From the IMG/VR virus record IMGVR_UViG_3300007619_000002, positions 1 through 64,000 of that record: a stretch of DNA of 64,000 bases; one strand, given 5' to 3'. A model generated the notes under the pieces. The model was given only the letters and a program-made list of their open reading frames with translations, had not been told where the DNA came from and ran no database searches. Shown here one piece after another: positions 44,675-52,286 of the stretch (within the stretch, counting starts at the first letter, position 1; each line of letters begins with the position of its first letter). This DNA comes from a virus. The translations under genes and the position numbers were made by a program.

Positions 44675-45532
44675 ATGGACTCCTTCGACGAATGCGGAAT
44701 TCGCTATCTGACCCCATCGAGCATCAACGCCTTCCGCGACAACCCGGCTTACTGGGTGATGCGGTTCCTCTATGGCGTGCAGACGACATCGCCTGCCTTC
44801 ATTCGCTCGATCGCGGTGAAGGCCGGAGTCAAGTCGATGCTCTATGAAAGGAAGCTCGGGCACGCAGAGGATCGCGCTCTGGAGACGTTCCAGCATCGGA
44901 TTGGCGTCTCCGGGATGGACTGGGAAGATCCGGGCGTGCAGGATGAATATGATAACGTTTTACCTATGTTCGATTTGGCAGTCAAGGCCCTAGATGGGCT
45001 TGGCCTGATAAAAATGCCCACGGCCATGGACATGCCCACCCATGTCTGGGCTGACGGCGTAACGGCCCCGTTCCTGTCATCGCCCGACATTGTCTACGAG
45101 GATTGCGTGGTCGATCTGAAGCCCACCAAGCGTTGCCCGTCCAAATTGCCCTTCCGGGATCTGGCTGCCATGGCCATCCACAGCCGGGCGCGCGAGGGCG
45201 TCGTCATTCATAACATCTACGCCACGAACAAGAAGTACGCCTCTTACGCGCCGCTGCCATCCCAGCTCGATGAGGCATGGGCCGATCTGGTCACTGATGC
45301 ATTTGCGCTACAGACCTTCGTGTTTTCGGCAGAGAGCCGTGAGCACGCGCTTGCCATGACCCCGCTGAACCGGGATCACTTCTATTGGAGCGATGAGAGC
45401 CTTGAGAAGGCTCGCTCCATCCTCAAGCTGACACAGGAGAGAATGCATGGCCTTAACAATGCCGCAGGCACCCGGAGACTTCGAGCGCCCGGAACCGGGG
45501 ACCCATTTGGGGATATGCTACCAGATCATTGA
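44675..45532 (+). CDS. PD-(D/E)XK nuclease (RecB-like exonuclease)
   Basis: A 285-residue protein. The motif CVVDLKPTKR (about residues 146-155), with Asp and Lys in the D-x-K part of PD-(D/E)XK, preceded by an Asp-containing SSPDIVYE strand, matches the RecB/Cas4-like nuclease family. The N-terminal LTPSSINAFRDNPAYWVMRF is the usual entry helix of these proteins. It probably degrades or recombines phage DNA ends together with the SSB-like protein encoded next. The last 28 codons overlap that gene. Confidence 0.7.
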   Translation: MDSFDECGIRYLTPSSINAFRDNPAYWVMRFLYGVQTTSPAFIRSIAVKAGVKSMLYERKLGHAEDRALETFQHRIGVSGMDWEDPGVQDEYDNVLPMFDLAVKALDGLGLIKMPTAMDMPTHVWADGVTAPFLSSPDIVYEDCVVDLKPTKRCPSKLPFRDLAAMAIHSRAREGVVIHNIYATNKKYASYAPLPSQLDEAWADLVTDAFALQTFVFSAESREHALAMTPLNRDHFYWSDESLEKARSILKLTQERMHGLNNAAGTRRLRAPGTGDPFGDMLPDH

Positions 45533-46067
45533 TCTTGGCACGCAGGACGTCACCTTCAACGGCGAGGCGAAGAAGCAGCACAAGATTCAGGTCTTCTGGG
45601 AGCTGCCAAACTCGAAGATGGACGATGGGCGGCCGATGATGGTGTCGAAGCGCTACACCTTCTCGTCATCCTCGAACGGGCATTTGAGGAAGGACCTCGA
45701 AAGCTGGCGGGCCAAAGCCTACACCGATGAAGAGATTGCGGGCGTCGACATCACCAAGCTGCTGGGTGTCCCGGCGCTGCTGACCATCACCAACGAGGAA
45801 AAGAACGGCAAGACCTACACCAACGTCGAGACGGTCTCGAAGCTGATGAAGGGCACGGCCGTTCCGGACCGCCACAATCCGACGGCTTATCTGGCGCTCG
45901 ATCCCGGTCAGTTCGATCAGGCGGTCTTCGATGGGCTGTCCGATTTCTTCAAGGACATGATCCGCAAGTCGCCGGAGTATCAGGAGGTGATCGGCGGGGC
46001 CGTGCAGCAGGCGGGCGGTGGCCAACAGTCATCTGAAGAATTTCTGGATGACAATTTGCCCTTCTAG
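45447..46067 (+). CDS. Single-stranded-DNA-binding-like protein
   Basis: A 206-residue protein started at ATG 45447 behind GGAGAG. The body is beta-rich (HKIQVFWELP, MVSKRYTFSSSS, ALLTITNEEKNGKTYTNVE), as in OB-fold phage ssDNA-binding proteins. The tail, after a Gly/Gln/Ser-rich linker, ends EEFLDDNLPF, closely matching the acidic tip (DDDIPF) by which bacterial SSB recruits partners. It follows the nuclease gene, as in phage recombination modules. Confidence 0.7.
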   Translation: MALTMPQAPGDFERPEPGTHLGICYQIIDLGTQDVTFNGEAKKQHKIQVFWELPNSKMDDGRPMMVSKRYTFSSSSNGHLRKDLESWRAKAYTDEEIAGVDITKLLGVPALLTITNEEKNGKTYTNVETVSKLMKGTAVPDRHNPTAYLALDPGQFDQAVFDGLSDFFKDMIRKSPEYQEVIGGAVQQAGGGQQSSEEFLDDNLPF

Positions 46068-46079
46068 AGAGTGGAGGCC

Positions 46080-46298
46080 ATGAAACGAGATCGTCGTCCC
46101 GCTGATGATGCGCGGGATCTTCAGAATATCGAGGTCGCCCGTGCCGCGGTCCTCAGGCAGACAAAGGGCCAGCAGATCACATCTGGCCTGATACTCTGTC
46201 CGATTTGTGAAAAAGCGAACCTGAGGTACTTCCTTCTTCACAACGGGACGATGCACGGCCATTGTAATTCTGACAAATGTGTGAGTTGGATGGAATAA
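46080..46298 (+). CDS. Small zinc-finger protein
   Basis: A 72-residue protein from the ATG at 46080 (GTGGAGG upstream). C-terminal CPIC (about residues 41-44), a His-rich strand and CNSDKC (about 62-67) form a zinc finger. N-terminal half charged and helical. Its final bases overlap the start of the small membrane peptide gene. Confidence 0.55.
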   Translation: MKRDRRPADDARDLQNIEVARAAVLRQTKGQQITSGLILCPICEKANLRYFLLHNGTMHGHCNSDKCVSWME

Positions 46299-46378
46299 TG
46301 CTGGAAGCAGCGCTTGGTCAACTTGCTGGGATTGCCCTGTTTTTCGTAATTATCTGGACAATTAGCGTGCTGAGATGA
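46298..46378 (+). CDS. Very small membrane peptide
   Basis: A 26-residue peptide (MLEAALGQLAGIALFFVIIW at the N-terminus). Its ATG overlaps the previous stop and its TGA overlaps the next ATG, so it fits a tightly coupled operon. Residues 8-24 form one transmembrane helix. Role unknown. Confidence 0.5.
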   Translation: MLEAALGQLAGIALFFVIIWTISVLR

Positions 46379-46977
46379 AAGAGGTCTTCCTTCGGAACAG
46401 GGGTGCGGCACTCACTGCGATAGATGAGGACGGAGAGACAGCCCTCCGGTCGTATCCGATCGGTGCGGTGCTGAGAGTGAAGCTGACCCAGCCGCGCTCT
46501 CTGCCGCACCACAATTTCTTTTTCGCCTTTCTGGAGGAAGTTTATCTCGGTTGGCCGTTCGAGACACACCCGTTCCAGCCGGACGATAGCGAGCACTTGC
46601 GCGCATGGCTGACGGTGAAGGCCGGGTACATGCAGATGATGGAGTTCGAGGTGCCCGACGGGCCGACCGTGTCAGCCGCGATCAAGGTCGCCAAGGGCGT
46701 CGTCTTCCAGTTCTCGGGCGGCAGGCCGATCTGGTTCAAGGTTGTCGGCCACAAGATCTTCGCGGCATGGCCGAAATCCATCAAGTTCACGAAGATGGAC
46801 GAAAAAGAATTCATAGAATTCACGACCAAGGTTTTTGATCTTATCTGGTCTGAGGTCGGTATTGATGTGGAGGAGCATTACCGTGAATGGCAGAACAAAA
46901 ACGGAAGCCTACAAGTGGTTCCTGCCAGATCCGCGGAAAAGCCTGACGGACAATCAGCGGGCCTCTATTTTTCTTAG
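46375..46977 (+). CDS. DUF1367-like phage protein
   Basis: A 200-residue protein. The SLPHHNFFFAFLEEVYLGWP region followed by HLRAWLTVKAGY and a beta-rich KGVVFQFSGGRPIWFKV segment matches DUF1367-type phage proteins, which usually sit in replication/recombination regions. Function not known. The last 32 codons overlap the HNH gene. Confidence 0.7.
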   Translation: MKEVFLRNRGAALTAIDEDGETALRSYPIGAVLRVKLTQPRSLPHHNFFFAFLEEVYLGWPFETHPFQPDDSEHLRAWLTVKAGYMQMMEFEVPDGPTVSAAIKVAKGVVFQFSGGRPIWFKVVGHKIFAAWPKSIKFTKMDEKEFIEFTTKVFDLIWSEVGIDVEEHYREWQNKNGSLQVVPARSAEKPDGQSAGLYFS

Positions 46978-47263
46978 AGAGCACGGTATCTGCCATCGCT
47001 GCGGTCTGGAGATCGACCCTGTGCGGGAGAGGTGGGACTGCGATCATGTCATCCCCCGCGCGATCACGGGGAAGGACACTCTCAAGGAATTCAAGCCGAT
47101 ACATTATCCGGATTGCCATCAGGCAAAAACCAAAGAAGATCTGGTCGTTATCAAGAAATCCAGAAATGTCATGCAGAAGGCATTGGGATTGAAAAAGAAA
47201 TCCAATGGTGGATTTCGAGGCTGGCGTCGCTTTAATGGCGACGTTGTCTTTAAAAAGAGGTAA
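46883..47263 (+). CDS. HNH endonuclease
   Basis: A 126-residue protein from the GTG at 46883 (GAGGAG 7 bases upstream); the longer frame runs inside the previous gene. The region CHRCGLEI...CDHVIPRAITGK...HYPDCHQAKTKED, residues about 35-85, holds the HNH signature (D-H pair, then N/D and H) with two zinc-binding Cys pairs. It cuts DNA; it could be a homing-type or a packaging/repair nuclease. C-terminus basic. Confidence 0.75.
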   Translation: MNGRTKTEAYKWFLPDPRKSLTDNQRASIFLREHGICHRCGLEIDPVRERWDCDHVIPRAITGKDTLKEFKPIHYPDCHQAKTKEDLVVIKKSRNVMQKALGLKKKSNGGFRGWRRFNGDVVFKKR

Positions 47264-47266
47264 CAA

Positions 47267-48130
47267 ATGTCAGTAACAAAACTGAAGGTGGTCAATCAGG
47301 ACGATGATAGATTGCGTCCTATCGAACCATTACATGAAGACATCATTCAGGATGAAGCGAAATACTCTCAGCCTGAGCGCGTGTTTCGCCGCCCCGAGGA
47401 GATCATGATTGATCCGGAATTCCAGCGGTCCCTGTCGCCGCGCTCCAAACGCCTGATTCGCAAGATGGTGCGTAAATGGGATTGGACCTTGTTCGTGCCC
47501 CCGGCAATTTATCCGGATAAGAACGGTGTCGAGTGCGCCTATGACGGCCAGCACACGCTGATCGCCGCGGCAACGCGCAGTGACATCGATCTGCTGCCCA
47601 TGGACCTGCACGCCGAGATCCCGGATCAGGTCGCGGCCGCAAACTCGTTCGTCGGCCGGAACACCGAGCGTCTTGGCGTGACCAGCTTCCAGAAATACAA
47701 GGCGGCGCTGGTCGCCCAGCAATATTGGGCCGTCACCATCGACAAGGCGTCCCTGAAGATCGGCTTCAGGGTGCCATTCTATCCAGATCAGGCAGGCAAG
47801 CCGGATCAGGTGATGGCGATCGGGACCATGAAGGATCTTCTGGATCTGCGCGGCGAGGCCAAATTCGTGCAGATCATGCGCGTTTTGACCGGGAAGAACA
47901 TCCGGCCGATTCGGGAGTTCCATATCCGGGCCATCGACATCCTGCTCAACGACCGGACTTACAGGGATGTTGCCGTCGGCCGGTTGGAGGGCTTGCTGCG
48001 CCTGATTGACAATGATCTGTTCGTGAAAGAGGTTGTGAGCGATGCCGCTGGATCAGGGCTGCCCAGACATCAAATGGCGGCGATTACGTACTTTAAGCGA
48101 TATGAGGGCCAGTACGGCCGGACCAAGTAA
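47267..48130 (+). CDS. ParB-like nuclease-domain protein
   Basis: A 287-residue protein. The N-terminal domain has the ParB/Spo0J-type pattern, with IDPEFQRSLS and a YDGQHTLIAAA block (about residues 88-98; compare DGQHR in ParB) and helices after it. The C-terminal half is helical (LEGLLRLIDNDLFVKEV). Proteins of this class in phages may bind or nick DNA or regulate transcription rather than partition plasmids. Fifth main gene of the plus-strand operon. Confidence 0.65.
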   Translation: MSVTKLKVVNQDDDRLRPIEPLHEDIIQDEAKYSQPERVFRRPEEIMIDPEFQRSLSPRSKRLIRKMVRKWDWTLFVPPAIYPDKNGVECAYDGQHTLIAAATRSDIDLLPMDLHAEIPDQVAAANSFVGRNTERLGVTSFQKYKAALVAQQYWAVTIDKASLKIGFRVPFYPDQAGKPDQVMAIGTMKDLLDLRGEAKFVQIMRVLTGKNIRPIREFHIRAIDILLNDRTYRDVAVGRLEGLLRLIDNDLFVKEVVSDAAGSGLPRHQMAAITYFKRYEGQYGRTK

Positions 48131-48377
48131 CCTGAGACGGTTTCGCGTGAAACATTGTGGCCCCCTGTCTCCCAAACAGGCCCTTGTGCTGGCTTATCAG
48201 GCCAATGGCTATGCGGCCAAGCAGGCGGCTGCTGAAATGGGCATGTCCAAGCGAACGCTTGAGCATCACAGCTTGATGATCAAGCAGAAACTGGGGGCGG
48301 TGACGCAGGCCCAAGCCGTCGCCATCGCCATGTTCATGGGCTATCTAGAAGCTGAGGTCGATAGCGCTGAGACCTAA
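48102..48377 (+). CDS. LuxR-type HTH transcription regulator
   Basis: A 91-residue protein. The ATG at 48102 is chosen because it leaves a single complete GerE/LuxR DNA-binding domain (residues about 23-80): LSPKQALVLAYQANGYAAKQ, then AAEMGMSKRTLEHHSLMIKQKL. No sensor domain. It overlaps the ParB-like gene by 29 bp. It may control late or host genes. Its end overlaps the spanin gene on the other strand by 33 bp. Confidence 0.75.
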   Translation: MRASTAGPSNLRRFRVKHCGPLSPKQALVLAYQANGYAAKQAAAEMGMSKRTLEHHSLMIKQKLGAVTQAQAVAIAMFMGYLEAEVDSAET

Positions 48378-48704
48378 AAACCCTGCGCCGCTTTCGGGAG
48401 CAGGAGCGTCTCTGGACCGGCACTGCTTCATGCCGCGCCAGAGACGCTTCCCGGCGTCGTTCTTTTCCTTTTCAGCCAGCCGAAAGCGCTTGACGGTCTG
48501 GAAGGCGGATTCGCCAGTGCGGACCTCGGTCTTGTAGGTGAAGGTCTTGTAGCTGGCAAAGGTCGCTGGGTGCGGGCAGACAGCGGCGATCTTGACGGGC
48601 TCGACGGGCGGAGGGTCAATCCCCAGTGTTGAGCAGCCGGAGATCGCTGTCGCTCCAATGGCAATCAGCAACCCCTTGAGTCTTGCGGGCAATTTCGGCT
48701 GCAT
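48345..48704 (-). CDS. Rz1: Outer-membrane spanin lipoprotein (Rz1-like)
   Basis: A 119-residue protein from the ATG at 48704. It has a lipoprotein signal with lipobox AISGC near residues 18-22, then a Pro-rich stretch (DPPPVEP). It starts inside the Rz-like gene in another frame, the classic nested Rz/Rz1 arrangement. It fuses with the inner-membrane spanin to break the outer membrane at lysis. The C-terminal half after residue 60 is longer than in lambda Rz1 (60 residues), which is unusual. Confidence 0.7.
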   Translation of the reverse strand: MQPKLPARLKGLLIAIGATAISGCSTLGIDPPPVEPVKIAAVCPHPATFASYKTFTYKTEVRTGESAFQTVKRFRLAEKEKNDAGKRLWRGMKQCRSRDAPAPESGAGFLGLSAIDLSF

Positions 48705-48966
48705 CCAGTTCGGAGCGGAGGAGGGCGAGTTCGTGAACATGGTTGTCTCGTGCGGTTAGGGCTTCCTTAGTGATGCGATCCTTGCGGGCAACGGCCTTAT
48801 CGCGCTCCTGAATGGCCAGTACATAGGGCTGGACAGTGCTGCGGCGCTCAAAGAATCCCTGAATGTCCGAGATCCATGAGGTGGCGAAGAAGACGCCGAT
48901 GGCCATCAGGATCATCATCGGATTACCGAGGATGGACCCGAAGATTGAACTGATAAATCCTATCAT
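48616..48966 (-). CDS. Rz: Inner-membrane spanin (Rz-like)
   Basis: A 116-residue protein: N-terminal transmembrane helix (about residues 13-31), then a periplasmic coiled coil rich in Glu/Arg/Ala (VLAIQERDKAVARKDRITKE...ELALLRSELDAAEIA). This is the architecture of i-spanins. It follows the endolysin gene with a 4-bp overlap (ATGA type) and contains the start of the Rz1-like gene in another frame. Confidence 0.75.
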   Translation of the reverse strand: MIGFISSIFGSILGNPMMILMAIGVFFATSWISDIQGFFERRSTVQPYVLAIQERDKAVARKDRITKEALTARDNHVHELALLRSELDAAEIARKTQGVADCHWSDSDLRLLNTGD

Positions 48967-50132
48967 CCGACCTTCCTTTGTCTCTGAGCCGCAATTCGTC
49001 GATAAACAGCGATTGCTCCAAATATGAGCGCTCCTGCACCGAGTGCGATGACGACATTACCGACTCCAAGAGAGAGGATCTTCGAGGCGAGGGCGATGCC
49101 CTGTTCAGAGGTCTTGATGACGGCGTCGACATCCTTGAGATCGGGGAGAGGGACAGGCGGTGCGGCGACTTTTTCGGCAACAGCCACGCCGACGCTGAGG
49201 GCTCCAATACTGGCCACTCCGGCTCCGGCCTGAACGGTCTTACTTTCCTTGGCAATTTGGGGTACGGGCTTCGTATTGGCGGGCTTAGCGGGTGCGTTTG
49301 CCAATCGCTGTCCCGTGACAGGGCCGACCTTACCATCGACAGTAATGCCTTGCCGAAACTGGAATGCCCGGACGGCGTCTCGGGTTTCCGAGCCAAAATC
49401 CCCATCAGCGTCAACGTAGTATCCAAGTTCCCGGAGGCGCTTCTGGAGAGCGGTGACGAACTGACCGCGATCGCCATACTCGATGACATCATCGTCGACC
49501 GGCGCGATTCCGCCCGCATCCTTGGGATAATTGGAAGATTCATAAGCTTGCTCCAGCTTCACATCATAGGCGTTCTGCGCATATTTCGGTCCATTGTAGG
49601 TTCGGGCGATCTGCTTCCACTTGCGCAGGCGGCAGGCTTCCCTGAGCCCGGAAGCCACGAGAAAGCGGCCCATGGCAATGAACTGGGCGTCCTCGCTCTC
49701 GGCGAAGGCGCGTACCATTTGCGAGGGTGTATCGAATTTGCAGATGGCATGGTTGAATCCCATGATCTGCGGAGCGCCGAAGGAGGCAATCCAGCAGGCG
49801 GCCTCTTCCCCGAATTCGGATGAGAACGAATCGAGCCACTGCCACGCCTTATTTCCGGCTCTGGTCGCATCGATGTGGTAGCCGGGCAGCTTGGGCTGCT
49901 TCATGAAGCCTTTGACGCGCGCCCGTTTGATCTCAGCCGCGTCCATGTACGGGCACTCATCGATCTTGTGGGCTTCCGGCCGGATGATCAGGCGTCCTGC
50001 CGGATCAAATCCCTCGCCGAGAGATTCAATCTTGATGATGGCGTCAATGACGGCTGGTTCGCAGCCAACGAGGTTAGCCACTTCAGAGACGATAGCCTCG
50101 GAGCGCGGCTTTGCCTTTCCGATGATTGCCAT
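48963..50132 (-). CDS. Endolysin: N-acetylmuramidase, peptidoglycan-binding domain and C-terminal membrane segments
   Basis: A 389-residue protein from the ATG at 50132. Residues 1-190 match the N-acetylmuramidase (DUF3380) class, with an early IDAIIKIESLGEGFD carrying the candidate catalytic Glu and a later ACWIASFGAPQIMGFNH. Residues about 205-270 form a peptidoglycan-binding domain (FVTALQKRLRELGYYVDADG). After a Lys/Pro-rich linker, two hydrophobic segments (about 300-318 and 357-380) and a basic end follow. A membrane-anchored muramidase of this form could combine endolysin and holin-like roles. No separate holin is adjacent. Confidence 0.75.
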   Translation of the reverse strand: MAIIGKAKPRSEAIVSEVANLVGCEPAVIDAIIKIESLGEGFDPAGRLIIRPEAHKIDECPYMDAAEIKRARVKGFMKQPKLPGYHIDATRAGNKAWQWLDSFSSEFGEEAACWIASFGAPQIMGFNHAICKFDTPSQMVRAFAESEDAQFIAMGRFLVASGLREACRLRKWKQIARTYNGPKYAQNAYDVKLEQAYESSNYPKDAGGIAPVDDDVIEYGDRGQFVTALQKRLRELGYYVDADGDFGSETRDAVRAFQFRQGITVDGKVGPVTGQRLANAPAKPANTKPVPQIAKESKTVQAGAGVASIGALSVGVAVAEKVAAPPVPLPDLKDVDAVIKTSEQGIALASKILSLGVGNVVIALGAGALIFGAIAVYRRIAAQRQRKVG

Positions 50133-50338
50133 TTTGTGTTTTCCCAAAGTGTTGTTCCCGCAAATGTACTTTGCAGGACAACGGTTGGTCTATATGGCTG
50201 GAGTCGTTTTGATCTCAGGAGTGTCTTGATGGATACGGTCTCTGGAAGCAGAAGCTTGAGCTTATCGACAGGCTGGAGCAGGGTGACGCCTAGCGCCATT
50301 CTGGTCACGGGTATTGCGGGATGCACTTGCAGCGCACT
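50133..50338. other. Intergenic region upstream of the endolysin gene
   Basis: No supported gene. A minus-strand open frame of about 70 codons (ATG near 50300) runs into the endolysin gene in another frame and lacks a ribosome-binding site. A minus-strand promoter for the lysis genes may lie here; TATAGA near 50196 is a weak candidate. Confidence 0.3.
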
Positions 50339-51064
50339 TCAGGCTGGCTGAATGGCTATAGTTGCTGTGTGATTGCCTATATTGAAAGTCCCCGGATCTT
50401 CACTGGCAGCTTCGCTCTCAAGGTATGCGTGCGCTTGCCCCGCATCGCCATCGGTGTCACCACTGGAAACGAACCCAGAATATCCAGACGGCCCTGAGGA
50501 AGGCGTTCCGGACTGTCTATGGCACGCCGCAATCCATAGTGTCTTGGCACTGCCCCATGAAGGCGACAAGCTAGGTGGATTGTTTGATGATGCCAGCATG
50601 GATTCAGGCGTCCCTTGCCAGGTTCCCGCCTCAATGGCAATGCTTGTCACTCCCCAGAATTCTGGGGCCGATGTGGTAATGGTAATAGAGCCGCCTTCGG
50701 ACCCTGTGGCGGTCTTGTAAACGCATACTCCCTGCCCGGTTGAAGACCCACCGTCGATGTCATATAACTCCGTTGTTCCGTTGAAATCCGTGATCGTGCC
50801 GCCACCGTCATACCACGTCATGAACAGCAGTATAAGATCTCCAGCAGCAGTTCCAGCAGGAAGCGGGATGGCTTCGCTCGATGCGGAAGCGCCAGTATTT
50901 GCGGTGAAATTCTGGCCCCTGACGACGGGGAATGTTGCGGGCGCAGCCGCCACATAAGGAGCCGGAAACCAGCCGGGCAGAAAGCTGGCCTTCTGAACAG
51001 GCGCAGGCCGGATGATTGCGGGCTTTGGAGGTAGCCAGATTTTCGGCGGAAGGTCGCTGATCAT
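50339..51064 (-). CDS. Tail-associated beta-rich protein
   Basis: A 241-residue protein with a Pro-rich N-terminus (residues 5-45) and then a Ser/Thr/Gly-rich beta-sandwich-like region (TAAGDLILLFMTWYDGGGTI, ITTSAPEFWGVTSIAIEAGT), of a type common in phage tail or fibre appendage proteins. It lies between the endolysin and the tail-fibre genes. Probably receptor-binding or decoration; not proven. Confidence 0.55.
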   Translation of the reverse strand: MISDLPPKIWLPPKPAIIRPAPVQKASFLPGWFPAPYVAAAPATFPVVRGQNFTANTGASASSEAIPLPAGTAAGDLILLFMTWYDGGGTITDFNGTTELYDIDGGSSTGQGVCVYKTATGSEGGSITITTSAPEFWGVTSIAIEAGTWQGTPESMLASSNNPPSLSPSWGSAKTLWIAACHRQSGTPSSGPSGYSGFVSSGDTDGDAGQAHAYLESEAASEDPGTFNIGNHTATIAIQPA

Positions 51065-51459
51065 GATGGCTTCTCAGCCGTCTGAGAGCCATCTGGCGGG
51101 GCTGCCCTGAGCAGGGCTCTGATTTCATCGAGACTGACCCCCATCGATTCCGCCCATGCATGAAGCGCAGCCTCGGCATGAGAAGAAGTCGTCTTTTTGG
51201 GTGGGGTGTCAGCCAGACGAACCGTTGCGACGACCTTGCCGTCTCTTTCGGAAAAGATCGGGGCGCTGACTGCGACCATTCCATCCGGGACAACCGGGGG
51301 CGGCACAACATAGACACCGTATTCGGCGCGGTCCGCATCTGCCCAGCTTGGATGGAGAATAACGCGCAAAGGGGCCTTCTTGGTGCCGTCAAGGCTTTGA
51401 ATGACGGGATTGCCAGCGGTCCGGGCAAACCCGGTTGGCGTTTTGATGACCGTAATCAT
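51061..51459 (-). CDS. Tail-fibre region accessory protein
   Basis: A 132-residue protein. N-terminal beta-rich part (ITVIKTPTGF, PLRVILHPSW), then a helical C-terminus ending in a Thr/Pro/Ser tail. Overlaps the next gene by 4 bp. In this position it may be a chaperone or small component of the tail appendage. No family recognised. Confidence 0.5.
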   Translation of the reverse strand: MITVIKTPTGFARTAGNPVIQSLDGTKKAPLRVILHPSWADADRAEYGVYVVPPPVVPDGMVAVSAPIFSERDGKVVATVRLADTPPKKTTSSHAEAALHAWAESMGVSLDEIRALLRAAPPDGSQTAEKPS

Positions 51460-51470
51460 GGTGCTATCCT

Positions 51471-52286
51471 CTAAACGCTGTATGGAGGCAGATCGGCGAA
51501 ATCCAGTTCGACGCCTGTCGCCCCATTGTAGGATGAAAAATCAACATCGTTCTCGACATCGATGAACCCATTGGTGCCGTCGAGGAAAATTCCGTAAGTT
51601 CCGCGGCTTCCTGCATAGGTCTTGTGTGTCCACGTCCCACCATCATCAAAAGCAACATCTGTCACAGCAGGGGCGGCATCTTGAATAATTTGGATGAAAG
51701 CAAGTTTTGCATCATAATTTTCATATGAAATTTGAAGGTTTGCATTTTCATGGAATGCATAACAATCTTCACTCGACCCCGGAAGACCATCCCCAGCATA
51801 CCCCGCATCAAAATCAGACAATAATGATCCATCACGATATACCTGAATTCTGTCTGCGGCCGTTCCTTCTGTGCTGTCATAGCGAAAAAAGTAATGATGC
51901 CAATTTCCATCAGAGAGAGCCGATCCCGATGCACAGGCCCGACCCCATTCAAGGGTGGATGATGGCGTGTCATTGCCCAACCAGTCTATATATCCGTCGT
52001 TATAGACTTGAAGAACCACATATTCTTGAATAGAGCCGCCAAATGTATAGTGGAGAAATTCACTGGGTGCTCCCTTTGACCAAATACTGAAGACCATTTG
52101 GGTTGTCGGATCGCCCGCTGAAATTCCGCGCGCCGCTGCTGTGGCCGTCAAGCTCCCCGATGAGCTACTGAAATCATAAGAGGCTGGTTGGTAGCGCGCC
52201 GATCCGGCAAGAAGCCCTCCCGGAGACATGCCGGGAAGGAACCGTTTCGGCAGTATTAGCTTTCTTTGAGGAAAAATATCGATCAC
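51471..52286 (-). CDS. LamG/concanavalin-like lectin-domain tail protein
   Basis: A 271-residue protein. The region NWHHYFFRYDSTEGTAADRI preceded by a series of beta strands (MVFSIWSKG, YVVLQVYNDGYIDWLGN) is the pattern of LamG/concanavalin A-like jelly-roll domains with the usual W-H-H-Y core. It is likely a carbohydrate-binding tail appendage, overlapping the tail-fibre gene by 4 bp. The nucleotide composition is more AT-rich than its neighbours. Confidence 0.65.
   Translation of the reverse strand: MIDIFPQRKLILPKRFLPGMSPGGLLAGSARYQPASYDFSSSSGSLTATAAARGISAGDPTTQMVFSIWSKGAPSEFLHYTFGGSIQEYVVLQVYNDGYIDWLGNDTPSSTLEWGRACASGSALSDGNWHHYFFRYDSTEGTAADRIQVYRDGSLLSDFDAGYAGDGLPGSSEDCYAFHENANLQISYENYDAKLAFIQIIQDAAPAVTDVAFDDGGTWTHKTYAGSRGTYGIFLDGTNGFIDVENDVDFSSYNGATGVELDFADLPPYSV

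Noticed and set aside
47267-48130. ParB-like protein taken as evidence for a plasmid-prophage partition system
   Set aside because: There is no ParA gene or centromere-like repeat beside it, and ParB-type nuclease domains are common in lytic phages.
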